DNA from: Favolaschia claudopus
Taxonomy: Eukaryota > Basidiomycota > Agaricomycetes > Agaricales > Mycenaceae
Direction: 5' to 3'
Length of the DNA: 64,000 nt
Assembly (NCBI GenBank): GCA_037176885.1
Contig: JAWWNJ010000041.1
Location: forward strand, 1,302,001 to 1,366,000
Shown here: piece by piece, positions 21,987 to 32,057 of the stretch
Position numbering within the stretch: the stretch's first letter is position 1
Layout: each line of letters starts with the position of its first letter
Made by a program: the position numbers and the translations under genes
Notes under the pieces: generated by a model
What the model was told of the DNA's origin: nothing
Seen by the model: only the letters and a program-made list of their open reading frames with translations
The model's database searches: none

Positions 21987-22596
21987 TCAACTGTATCGCT
22001 CCACCCTATTGAGTTTCCTCGCCGTCTTGGCGTTGTTCTGTGTGTTCTGCCCTCTGACAGGGAGCGCCATGGCATGCCTCCTCCCCACATAACTCCCAAT
22101 CATTTTCTGGTGCGCAATGTTCTCCCGAATCTCCTGCTTCAACTCTGCCTCGATCTTGAGATTTTTGAGCGCGTCGGGGAGGATGTGTTTGTCTCTCAGC
22201 CGGCGCAGGATGAATTCCGGCTGCTTGTTCTCCGTTTCTCGACGTGCGCGCTCTGCTCTGTGTTCTACGGCCAGTTCTTGGTGCGTTCGAGTGGAAGGGA
22301 GGAAGTCCGGAGTAGCGGTGGGATAGCGGGGTGGGGACAAGGAGTCTTTTGGGGAGGATAGAAAGGAAGCCAATGCGGTGACTTGCAAAGGGGTGAGGTC
22401 CCGGACTCTGCAGGTCCTATGCATTTGAAACCGAGCGCATATGCGGTCTGCGGTTACTCGACCGATGCCATAGAATTGAGTCAACGCGAACTAGTCAAGA
22501 ATTTGTTAGACTTTTGAATGGAAACGATGGGTGAGAAGCAATAAATACCTTGACCAAATGGCGGTCGGGGAGATTTACCCCAAGAACGTAGACCAT
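21987..22596 (-). CDS. sws2: Mitochondrial ribosomal protein uS13m
   Basis: Small-subunit mitochondrial ribosomal protein of the S13 family, which sits at the head of the subunit and contacts P-site tRNA. The start at 22596 begins MVYVLGVNLPDRHLVK. One intron (about 22498-22550) joins it to LTQFYGIGRVTADRICARF, the helix-two-turn-helix core. The chain continues RVRDLTPLQVTALASFL and ends with a basic tail in which SYVGRRHAMALPVRGQNT contains the conserved R-H-x-x-x-L-P-V-R-G-Q-x-T motif. The middle has an insertion (about residues 60-110, SSPKDSLSPPRYPTATPDF) typical of fungal mitochondrial forms. About 180 residues, ending at 21987. Confidence 0.93.
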
Positions 22597-22671
22597 GAGC
22601 TGGTCGATGGAATTGAAAGGACAAAGTTGCGACTTACATAAGCTTGTTCAAACTTGGCTTCTACATTCACC
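22597..22671. promoter_or_regulatory. 75-bp divergent promoter, uS13m / XAP5
   Basis: Only 75 bases separate the start codons of the mitochondrial uS13 gene (minus) and the XAP5 gene (plus). No distinct motif is seen. The two genes must share or overlap their initiation region; this rests on layout alone. Confidence 0.45.
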
Positions 22672-24032
22672 ATGGCTTCGAGCAAAGCTGAAGGTCGTCG
22701 CGAGGATGCTCTCATTAAGCAGCGTATTCAGATGCACGAGGTGCGTGTTTCTGAATGACACACTAATATATAATTCACCTTTACCAGGAGTACCAACGAA
22801 AGAAAGACGCCCTCATCAGCGAGACCGAGAAAGCTCGTCCCTCCGCAAACCGCTTCATTGGCCAGCATGATTCAATGGAAGACTCTCTCAAGAATAGCAC
22901 CGTCGGTCTCGTCCACTTGGAAGACTTTCAGAAGAGACGCGCAGAGATCGAAGAAGCAAAGGCCCGTGAAGCCGCGAAAACCAATGCCCTCAAGTATGTT
23001 TGCGAGTTCATTTATTCCTCATTCCTCTTCTCCCTTGCATTCTGGATTCGGATGACTTATAGATTGTGGAGAATCTGTTTAGAGACGATCCAAGGAAGGC
23101 GAAGAAACGGAAAAAAGCCGCAAAGGCAACTTTATCTTTCGCTATGGACGACGACGAAGACGTCGTTACCGGAGCTGTTGAGACTCCGGTAGACTCGCCC
23201 AAGCCTTCTTCATCCAAAGACGACGCCGCTGAAGCAGAAGAAGATGGTGGTCCGCCTGCGAAACGGGGCAAGTTCCGCAAAAATCCCAACGTGGACACGT
23301 CTTTCCTGCCTGACCGCGACCGTGAGGAAGAAGAGCGGAGGGAGCGTGAACGGCTAAGGCTGGAATGGCTGAAGAAACAAGAGGATATCAAGAATGAAGA
23401 TATCGAAATCACTTATTCGTACTGGGACGGAAGCGGCCATCGCAAAAGTGTTACCGTGAGTATGTTCTCATCCTGCTTGCGATATTGTCCTCATATACAG
23501 ACCTTTGCGCAATTTCGCTCAGTGCAAGAAAGGTGATCAAATTAGCACCTTCCTGGAGAAGTGTCGACACCAGACACCTGAACTACGGGGTGTCAGTACA
23601 GACAATTTAATGTACATCAAGGTGCGCTGAGTGGATTGATTTGTGACCCAAATCTTACTCTTCAGTAGGAGGATTTGATCATTCCCCATGTAAGTGCAGT
23701 TCACACCTGCTATCACGTCTCTGACGGTGTGAAATAGCACCACACGTTCTACGACTTCATCATCAACAAGGCGCGCGGAAAGTCAGGGCCCCTTTTCAAT
23801 TTCGATGTCCACGACGATGTACGCTTGCTCGCCGATGCTACGAAGGAAAAGGACGAATCACACGCGGGCAAAGTTGTGGAGAGAAGCTATTACTCGAGGA
23901 ATAAACACATCTTCCCCGCTTCACGATGGGAGGCAAGTCTCGCGTATTCTTGCTCTATGGTTGGGTTGCTTACATGCTTCTTCAGGTATTCGATCCCCAG
24001 AAGAGCTATGGAAAATACACCATCGCGTAACC
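22672..24032 (+). CDS. XAP5/FAM50 family nuclear protein
   Basis: Homologue of the XAP5/FAM50A family, nuclear proteins tied to chromatin and splicing. The start at 22672 gives [20 protein letters not shown], then [16 protein letters not shown] and [21 protein letters not shown] basic and acidic middle follows ([29 protein letters not shown]). The conserved XAP5 domain starts [20 protein letters not shown] and runs through [36 protein letters not shown] and [20 protein letters not shown], then [20 protein letters not shown]. It ends [14 protein letters not shown] at 24032. Several short exons, including one encoding only EDLIIPH. The family is highly conserved and the match is strong. Confidence 0.94.
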
Positions 24033-24085
24033 CGCGAGTCGTTTCCGCACAATACGAGTCGGATGTCATACATACATACATTGTT

Positions 24086-24861
24086 TCAATCGTCACCTAC
24101 AGGAACCTCTTCTTCCAAATATTTTATCAATTTGACGCGTATTTCTGTGGTCTCGTCTCCTCTGAGGACATCTGAAATGAAGTTCGCTTCTACTTGCATC
24201 TGTACCTGCAACGACACGTTAATCAAGCAGTCCAACGTATAAGGATTCGAGCAGCTAACCATCTCTAATGCACCGCGAATGACTCCGCAATAGACGTTGC
24301 TAAACCAGAGACCGCCCTCGAGTACCTCTTCCGGCAGTTCCACGAACTCCGCTAGAGGATTTTCATCCAGAGTCAAAGTGAAGGACGACCCAACACTTGC
24401 TTGGGATGGACCGGTGCTTCCGGGTCGAGGTGATGATGGAGGTGGTGGCGCGCCATGGGTTACAGTGGGCGTAATATTCAGAAATGACTTGAATCCAACC
24501 TGCATAGCAAGTTAACAAGAGAGGCGGCAAACGCCGTTGCTTGCGCAGACCTTGGAGACTACTTCTCCAACCTCTCTGAAGTCAGCGCATCGTCCGATGC
24601 CGCTCTTCGCCAGAAAATCTTCGATGAGCCGCGTCCCAATGTTATAGCCCATCTTGTCGATTTGTTTGTTGACTTCGGAGTAGTCCTCATAGTCTTGGAT
24701 GAGCTGAACGACGAGAGCACCGTATGTCAATGCGAAGAGTTCTGCATTCTAATAAAGTCAGAGAGCGGGGACTGCAGCCAAGGAGAAGATCGACTACGCA
24801 CAACTTTCTCTGGGCGCCCTTTCCAGAGGTCTTCGCCGATGCCTTTGTACTGCTTCGACAT
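24086..24861 (-). CDS. bet3: TRAPP complex subunit Bet3
   Basis: Core subunit of the TRAPP tethering complex, which activates Rab1/Ypt1 in ER-to-Golgi traffic. The start at 24861 gives [19 protein letters not shown], then across an intron [40 protein letters not shown] and [20 protein letters not shown], the region whose Cys is palmitoylated in known Bet3. The last exon holds [14 protein letters not shown], an inserted Pro/Ser-rich loop ([20 protein letters not shown]), [31 protein letters not shown] and a C-terminus ending EEEVPVGDD at 24086. The loop makes it about 25-30 residues longer than usual Bet3. Its 3' end is 53 bases from that of the XAP5 gene. Confidence 0.94.
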
Positions 24862-24924
24862 CGCGGTGCCAGATAGAGTCCAAATTTGGTAAGTATCAAC
24901 ACATTTTTTCAGGCAGAAACCACC
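24862..24924. promoter_or_regulatory. 63-bp divergent promoter, bet3 / bud23
   Basis: The start codons of Bet3 (minus) and Bud23 (plus) lie 63 bases apart, one of the tightest divergent pairs in the window. No clear core element is seen. The shared promoter is inferred from spacing. Confidence 0.45.
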
Positions 24925-25989
24925 ATGTCAAGGCCAGAGCTCGTTGCTCCCCCGGAAATCGTACGGCCATTACATTGCCGACAAATATCCTCTTGAGCGA
25001 CCCTTTCCCAGTACTATGGCGATATTGAAGCCAAAAAATATACTACAAAGTACGGCCTCGTTTCCAACGCAAAACATTTGAACGAACGTATGCCGTCCTC
25101 AGCACGCGCAATCAGCAGATCCAGGCCGACATGACTTATCGTGCTCTTGAACTTCTCAATTTGCCGCCAGATGAGCCTGCGTATCTGCTCGACATCGGCT
25201 GTGGATCTGGTCTGTCTGGAGAAATTCTCGATGAGGAGGGTTACGTCTGGGCAGGTGTTGATATTGCACCAAGCATGCTCGGTATGCATTCTGCCAGTAT
25301 ACTCTTTTACTTGATTCGTGAATCTTGTTTTCCCTCAGAGGTTGCATTGGAACGGGAGGTGGAAGGCGACTTGTTTCTGCAAGACATCGGGCAGGGGTTT
25401 GGCTTTCGACCCGGAAGCTTCGACGGAGCCATCAGCATTTCTGTTCTACAATGGCTATTGAACGCAGAAACCTCCCATCCAACATCCTCGCCCCCTCACC
25501 GCCTAACCCGTTTCTTCACCACGCTGCATTCTTCGCTTCGCAATCCCTCACGGGCAGTCTTCCAATTCTACCCTTCATCTGACGACCAAATACAGCTTAT
25601 TACCTCCATTGCGCAAAAGGCTGGGTTCGGCGGTGGGATTGTGGTGGACTATCCGAATTCGAAAAAAGCTAGGAAGGTGTTTCTGTGCTTATATGTTGGG
25701 GGAGGCGGTGGTGCGCAGCAGCTTCCGCAGGGTCTTGATGGGGAGGAGGTTGAAGACGACGGAAAGGCGCGTTTCGAGCGACGGAGAGCGCGGGAAAAGA
25801 CCAAGAGTGGGAAGAGGAAAAATCTCAAGGACAGGGATTGGATATTGCAAAAGAAAGAGGTTTGCCCAAATTACTTTCAATCAATTCAAGCTTCTTGCTA
25901 ACTCCTCTCAGTTGTATCGGAAGCGGGGAAAGGAAGGCGTCCCGAAAGACTCAAAATTTACAGGACGCAAGCGGCGACCAGTCTTTTGA
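24925..25989 (+). CDS. bud23: 18S rRNA (guanine-N7)-methyltransferase Bud23
   Basis: SAM-dependent methyltransferase that makes m7G on 18S rRNA and helps export the small ribosomal subunit (with Trm112 in yeast). The start at 24925 gives MSRPELVAPPEI, then YYGDIEAKKYTTK and MTYRALELLNLPPDEPAYLL. Motif I is LDIGCGSGLSGEIL, followed by VWAGVDIAPSML, GDLFLQDIGQG and SFDGAISISVLQWL. Later blocks are RAVFQFYPSSDDQIQLI and GFGGGIVVDYPNSKKARKVF. The basic C-terminal tail typical of the family is present (RREKTKSG-type Lys/Arg run, then KDRDWILQKKE). The last exon gives LYRKRGKEGVPKDSKFTGRK and ends at 25989. Five exons or so, about 290 residues. Confidence 0.95.
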
Positions 25990-26030
25990 TATCTATTTTA
26001 TGGATCTTTTTCGATTTAATTGTATGTTTT

Positions 26031-27670
26031 CTACGCGTGGAAGAGTTCCAACGAGCTGCAAACAGCATCCGCTGCTCGATGTCGGATGAAGTGGCCTTGC
26101 AACGCAGCCATGCTCACTCTCTGCCCGTTATTCATCTTTTCCTCCACGATATTTTGCAGCTTGTCGGCCAAGGCATCCAAATCATTTGAACTGACTTTGT
26201 GGTCGCCAGTCACTTCGCCACCATAAAAGCGTTCGAAAAGGATCCGAGCCTGACGAGGCGAAGCGTTGTCGATCAATGCTGAAAAGTCGACGCGTCCGGG
26301 TCGGATGAGGGCAGGATCAAGCTGCTCCACATGATTTGTAGTCATGAATACTATCCTTTCTTCCCCGGAAGCAACCCCGTCGAGCGCATTGAGGAAGCCG
26401 GAGAATGTAACTGACGATTGATATCTGAGGAAGGGGGTTATGCTTCAACAAAACTTGACTGAGGTAAGAAAACGAACCCATCTGCAGTAGTCTGGACGCG
26501 CTTGTTGAAAGCAGCATCAATGTCTTCAATGAGAACAAAACTGCGTTCTGGGGCGTTGGACAAGAGGTGATTCAACTTGTCATCCGCAAGGCCGCGTTCG
26601 GATAGATTTAATATGCAGATATCATAAGAAAGCGAGCCTGCCAGAGCCTGAATGAAGGAAGTTTTGCCGGATCCTGGGGGTCCATGAAGGAGGTAGCCGC
26701 GACGATAAGGAATACCTAGTAACATTGAGTTGTGCCCCAACACGGTTGCAAACAGGGTTTACCGCGATCAGCGTACCATTTCCTGCGAGCTAGGAAAGCC
26801 TTGATATCTGCTTCGATTTTTTCACTCATACCAGGCTCCAGAACAACACTTGAAACTGGTCTTTTGCGACGCGGTTTACCAAATGGCCGCCACTCGGTGC
26901 CCCAGGCGGTATGTATGACAAGCATTCCTTCTTGTCCTTGCATTCCGAGATCGCGGGCCTCGGCGAGGAGTTCGGGGAAAAGTATTCGATCTCGCGACAA
27001 AGTAGTGAGAGTAACAGTCTCCCATGGAACTGCCGTCCCGGTTTGTTGGCCGCCCATCATCGAACGCGTCTCGCGCTCGCGTTTAACCTATATACACGTT
27101 GAAAAGCGCGTCAAATAGAATGCGCTACAAACATACCTGCATCCATGCGCCTTTGTATTTAAACCAATGCGTTCCGGGACCGGCCACGAGCTGGAAAAAG
27201 ACAGAAGAGCTACCGTTTGGGCGCCGTTCGATCATGGTTTCTACGCTCAGCTCGTGGCTTCTGATCCAGGGTGCGGTGCGTGAAGCGGAGGCAGTTGAGC
27301 TCTTTGCACGGTGTGCCATCCACGCGAGAAACCATTCGTAGGCGCGGTCTCTGTTGTCTATTTCGAGTGACACGAGCATCCGTCTGCGAAGCATGGTTGA
27401 CGCCCAGATGGAGCCTGTGCGAGCGACGGTCATGGCGGCACCTACACCCTTGGATCGGGGCCATGAGTTTTGAGCGAAAGGATGAGGACGAAGGAGTCAC
27501 TAAGAGGCCGAATCCAGCTTGGAAGTAGGGACTATCGAAATTGCTGTGAGGACTTGGGGAAGACAATGAACTGAAACCGACTTGTCGCCAACGAAGCTCC
27601 AGAGAGACGACGACGCGGTTTCCGAGACCGTCGACGTCGAGACCGCGCCAGGTAACGCGTCTCCAGCCAT
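26031..27670 (-). CDS. bcs1: Mitochondrial chaperone Bcs1 (AAA ATPase)
   Basis: Inner-membrane AAA protein that translocates the folded Rieske iron-sulfur protein for complex III assembly. I place the start at 27670 ([20 protein letters not shown]). A 38-nt intron then joins FVGDN to [14 protein letters not shown] and a second joins to [13 protein letters not shown], giving the membrane and import segment. The BCS1 N-domain follows ([34 protein letters not shown]). Then come [20 protein letters not shown] and the AAA core: Walker [10 protein letters not shown], Walker [12 protein letters not shown], sensor region [19 protein letters not shown]. The end is CSSLELFHA at 26031. About 490 residues. 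An upstream ATG at 27755 is in frame without the 38-nt intron but would leave only 31 bp to the next gene. Confidence 0.92.
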
Positions 27671-27786
27671 GAGCGTAGAGAAATAACTTGAAAATATTGG
27701 TTTCGGCCGAATATGTGATTTCCCCTTTTGGTAATAGCAATAAAAGGCGCTTCAAATTTGCACTTCCTCAATTGCCACTTGTGACC
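27671..27786. promoter_or_regulatory. 116-bp divergent promoter, bcs1 / J-domain gene
   Basis: Separates the chosen Bcs1 start (27670, minus) from the J-domain protein start (27787, plus). The spacing supports the later Bcs1 start over the ATG at 27755. No motif is recognised. Confidence 0.4.
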
Positions 27787-29615
27787 ATGAAGCAGTCTGT
27801 GCAAGACGCTTATAGCGCTCTTGGTCTCGAAAACGTAGCTTCTCCTTCTATTTGTTTTGTGTTTCACATCTCAAACCGCGCTTCATAGGGCTCGTCTCTC
27901 GAGGAGGTCAAGAGTGCATATAAGCAGGTTTGAGAAATCTCACAATTGCATTTATCTGGCTAAATCGTGCCCCTTAGATTGCCCTTCGCACACATCCAGA
28001 TAAAAACCCCGACAATCCGGATGCTACTGCGCAATTTCAAAATGTTTCCGAGGTAGGCAGAACAAGGACATTCCTTGCTACCCACTAAGTGATCACTTTG
28101 AGGCGTACAACGTGCTATTGAAACACCTCGACACCTCTGCGCGTGATAGGCCTCCTCGGTTCCCTGGCTTCCGTTTCGGCGACGATTCGGACGACGACTA
28201 CGACGACTACGATGAATTCGACGACGACTATTCTGACCCTGAAGAAGATCTTATGTTTTACATGTGTGTCAAACGGCAATCCGCTCCATACCCGATGTCT
28301 CACGACTCGCTGTAGGTTTCTCTTTGAAGAGTTGATGAGGGGGCGTGCTCATCGAAACGCAAACATGCGTAAGTGGCACGTCAGTTATGTCTCCCAATTG
28401 CAAGCTGACACGCGGGGAAAAGGTTTCCGGCGTGAACACGTTGAAAGTGAGACTCCGGAACAATACTCAGCGCGCTTGCGGCGCTCTAGAGAAGAGCAAA
28501 TAGCTGGAGAGGAACGCAGGAAACGGGAGGCTGCTGCGAGGAGGGCTCAGGTTGAGATGGACCGAGAGAGAGGTGAGATATGCTGTCATTTGGATTTTCG
28601 TGCTGCTGACAAACTATACACGCAGATCGCGCTGCAGCTGAACAGCGTCAGAAAGCTAAAGTGGAAGCAAAGAAGGCCCAGGCCAAGGCTCAACGCTCTC
28701 ACGCAGAGACCGCTGCTCGAAATCTACAGCAGCAGGCGCAGAATAAGCGAAGTGCCGTGTTCGCCGCAGCGCGCGCCGGTAAAAAGGACGAAGTGAAGCG
28801 AGGTGTTTGGGAGGAGAATGTGGATGCCGCTGGAGGGGAAGTCAAAGTGGGGTGCGACGAATTTGTGACAAGTATTCCGAATGATCCTCAAGAAAGTCTT
28901 TTGCATATTGCCGCCCGCAACGGAGACAAAGACCTTGTGGAATGGCTCGACGCACACAGTGAGCCGCACTTCTTCATTTCTGGAATCGCAAGTTGATGTC
29001 ATTGCAGGCGCTGACCCGGAAGAGCGCGACTCGCGTGGTTTTACAGCGTTCCATGTTGCTTTGCAGTTCGGCCACGTCCCTGTGGTTGCCTACTTTTTGG
29101 AGGAGCATACGCCACCTGATTCTGATAGCATCTACCAGCCTCCAGCTGGCACAACTTTGCTCTCTCTTGCTTTGGAGTCGCATGAACCAGAGCTCGTGTA
29201 CGAAGTTCTGAAGAATGACCTCGCTACTCAGGAAGATATCAATTTCTCCTGGGCTTGGATAACGTCGGCCAAGGGCCGTTCTGCGATGAAGCCGAGGCCA
29301 GGTCGAAAGAGCTCGGAGGACCACGAGGAGAAATACAGCGACATCTTGAAGCTGTTGATGCGTTTTGGTGGATTCACGCCGCCACCGACGCCGAGCTCGA
29401 GTGATAATTCGGACGCGGAGGAGCAATTGAGCCAAAATTCGAAACCCTCGCCTTTACAAACGCAGGTGCCACCACGCTCTTCCGCAGAAGCCCGTCATCC
29501 TTCCACACCGAAGGATTCCAGTCCGTACTCTTCGCAAAACCAGTCAGCACGCGGGAGCGGTGCCCGACGAGGAGGGAAAGGTGGTCGTGGACGCGGAAAG
29601 AAATTCAAATCTTAA
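27787..29615 (+). CDS. J-domain protein with ankyrin-like repeats
   Basis: Hsp70 co-chaperone-type protein. The start at 27787 gives MKQSVQDAYSALGLE, then SLEEVKSAYKQ, IALRTHPDKNPDNPDAT with the HPD motif, and FQNVSEAYNVLLKHL. A very acidic stretch (DDSDDDYDDYDEFDDDYSD) follows. Next is LFEELMRGRAHRNANMR, then a long charged coiled region (RRKREAAARRAQVEMDRER, KAKVEAKKAQAKAQRSHAET). The C-terminal half has ankyrin-type units: ESLLHIAARNGDKDLVEWLD, GFTAFHVALQFGHVPVVAYF and TTLLSLALESHEPELVYEVL. The tail is Ser/Pro-rich and ends in an RGG-like basic run (ARRGGKGGRGRGKKFKS) at 29615. Six or seven exons. J-domain plus ankyrin fusions occur in fungi; the client is unknown. Confidence 0.88.
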
Positions 29616-29949
29616 TTTCGCATCCAACCATTACCCGCTCAGCTTCTCGTGCGCATGCTTGGACGCTCGCTGTCTCGACCAAGGCACGATTTGGTCCCAT
29701 GGAATCATATCGACGAACCCGCTCTCGCGCAAGTCAAGAACAACGCGCTTCCGTCACCCCCACTTACCTGTTAATATATCATACACTTATGTTCATACTG
29801 TACATTATCCCACAACGTAGCAATATTTCACTTTTTGGCAATGCGCATTTTCCGCTGCAAAATTCCCTTTTTGAGTTGAATTCGGAGCCGGCGGCCAACA
29901 GTTGTCAACAAAACAGCTCTGAGCTGAACACCATTCGCCAAGATTGAAG
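29616..29949. other. Intergenic region between J-domain gene and LUC7
   Basis: 334 bases holding the 3' end of the J-domain gene and the promoter of the LUC7 gene, both on the plus strand. No gene or distinctive motif is seen. Confidence 0.5.
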
Positions 29950-31290
29950 ATGGGTCGCCTCGCGGAAATGCAACGCAAGCTCTTGGAGGTTACACCAGGA
30001 ATCCATGTTTTGAACTTTGGTTTAACTGTTTCTAGCAAATGATGGGCCCCGAGGCCATGGGTGTCGCTAACGCCAATCTCGTTTGGCACGACGACAAGGT
30101 GTGCCGCAACTTCCTGTGCGGAACGTGCCCGCATGCACTCTTCACCAACACGGTACCTACTTGCTCATGTGCTCTCGCTCAAGTAAATTCCTGAAACTCT
30201 GACATGTAGAAAATGGATTTAGGCGCTTGTCCGAAATCGCATACGGAGAGGTTAAAGACGGAATACAACGCAGCAAAAGAGGCCAATCCGGCCGACCCTA
30301 TATTCATCCGTTTCCAACTCGAGTACGAGTCCAATATCTTTTCCTTCGTGGACGAGTGTGACCGCCGAATTCGTGCTGCACATCGGAGACTTGAGAAGAC
30401 GCCAGAGGAAAATGCCAAAACGACCAATTTGGTATGTTTTCATTCTATTTCCACCGTGTGGGTGCGTGCTGATGATAGATACGTAGATGAGAGAAATTGC
30501 AGAAATCGAGTTGGCTATTCAGGGTGGAACGGACAAGATCGAGCAGTTAGGCAAGTCTGATTGGCTTTGATGGTAATGGACCGTCCGAACTGACTCTTTG
30601 AATCTCCGCGCAGGTGAACAAGGGAAAGTTGACGAATCGATGAGAGAAATGGCCGCGATTGAAGCCCTGAAGAATGAAAAGGCCGACAAGGAGGTGATTC
30701 TTTCCCTGATTGCTGTTCCCATTGTTCTGACGCAAGCTTCTAGCGGGAGTTGCAACAATTAACAGATACCTCGGGGGCGTCCGGTCACCAAAAATTGCGA
30801 GTTTGCGACGTCTGTGGCGCCTATCTCTCTGTGCTGGATTCTGATCGTCGATTGGCTGATCACTTTGGTGGCAAGGTAAGTTGCTATTCGCTATATCTGG
30901 ATGGATCATGCTCATCTGGTCGCTCAGATGCATCTGGGGTACCACGAGCTGCGCAATATGCTTGGAAAGTTTAGAGAGGAGCGGGAAAAGGCGAAGAACG
31001 CGCCACCGAGTTCTGCACCGGCTGCTACATCGACTTCGTCGGCGGCGCCCCCGCGTGACTCTCGCAGCGCAGACTACCGGCCTTCGCGGAGTGGGGACGA
31101 GCATCGGGACCGGGACCGAGAACGGGATCGTGGGTACGATCGACACTCATCTTCACGCTACGAGTCGGTGTTTCTCCAACATTCTTCTGTGTGCAGCAGA
31201 CTGACACGCGGATTGCGTTTCTTCTCCAGTGACCGTCGCCGAGACCGAGAACGTTCACGAAGTCCCGGACGGAGCTCCCGGCGGTACTGA
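29950..31290 (+). CDS. luc7: U1 snRNP protein Luc7
   Basis: U1 snRNP component that stabilises 5' splice-site recognition. The start at 29950 gives MGRLAEMQRKLLE, then QMMGPEAMGVANANLVWHDD. The first zinc finger is KVCRNFLCGTCPHALFTNT with KMDLGACPKSHTERLKTEY, a CCCH arrangement. A coiled coil follows (FIRFQLEYESNIFSFVDECD, MREIAEIELAIQGGTDKIEQ). The second zinc finger is LRVCDVCGAYLSVLDSDRRL with ADHFGGKMHLGYHELRN. The C-terminus is a Ser/Arg-Asp/Arg-rich tail (HRDRDRERDRGYDR; DRRRDRERSRSPGRSS) ending at 31290. About eight exons. All family landmarks are present. Confidence 0.95.
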
Positions 31291-32057
31291 TGTATGTAGC
31301 CAATGGATGGTAAGTATGTATGGATGTGAAAACTGCGTTGTGCTGTTCGGTTGCAAAATACGGATATTTGCATAAGGCAAACGTCATGCTGGGTTGGATC
31401 TTGGTTGAACGGTCCACAGCCTTGAAATGATAGAAACCAATTCGCTTTGGCTGTCGCGTTGTAACCAACAGGCGGTCGACGTATAGCACTGGCAGGGATC
31501 GAGTGATCGCCAGAGGATGAAGGGAAAAGAGAGAGGATTAGCGAAAAGTAACGTTCAAGTACAAGGTTGGGTGGAATGTTCTCATCGGATTAGGTTAGTG
31601 TCGAATGAGCTGAGATGATGCTAAGTTAAGGCGTGTTAGGGAAGGCGTGGTAGAATACGTAAACATGCGAGGGCGCACATTGTCATTTCCAAGTACTTCT
31701 GTCAAGTCACAACGCTTGTACCGCTCTCTTTCTCTTACTCCCATCTTCTCCTCCTCCTCCTCCCTCCCTCGTATCCTTTTCTTTCCCAACTCGCTATCCT
31801 TAAATCTCATCTGCTATCACTCCTTCTGCGCTCTCGTCTTCCTACCGCGCTCTCGCCTTGCTCTCTCTCTCTCCCACTTTCTGGCTAAAGTCCCTCACCA
31901 GTCCATCTATTCCCCTCATACCAGCCACGACCTACTACCCAAAGTCTCTTGTCCCTCGCCGCGATCCCAATTGATCATCTCACTTTGGCCCTGACGCCTC
32001 CCAGAAGGGCATACACAACCCTTCCTTCGCTGGACTTGCTGCATAGGTCCTCGAGTA
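31291..32057. promoter_or_regulatory. Intergenic region with CT-rich promoter tract
   Basis: About 770 bases between LUC7 and the next plus-strand gene. From roughly 31715 to 31905 the plus strand is strongly pyrimidine-rich (runs such as ctctctttctcttactccc and ctcctcctcctcctccctcc), a common feature just upstream of transcription starts in filamentous fungi. No gene is supported here. Confidence 0.55.

Noticed and set aside
26031..27755. Bcs1 starting at the ATG at 27755
   Set aside because: It would add a stretch unlike any Bcs1 leader and leave 31 bp to the divergent gene; the 27670 start with a 38-nt intron restores a normal N-terminus.
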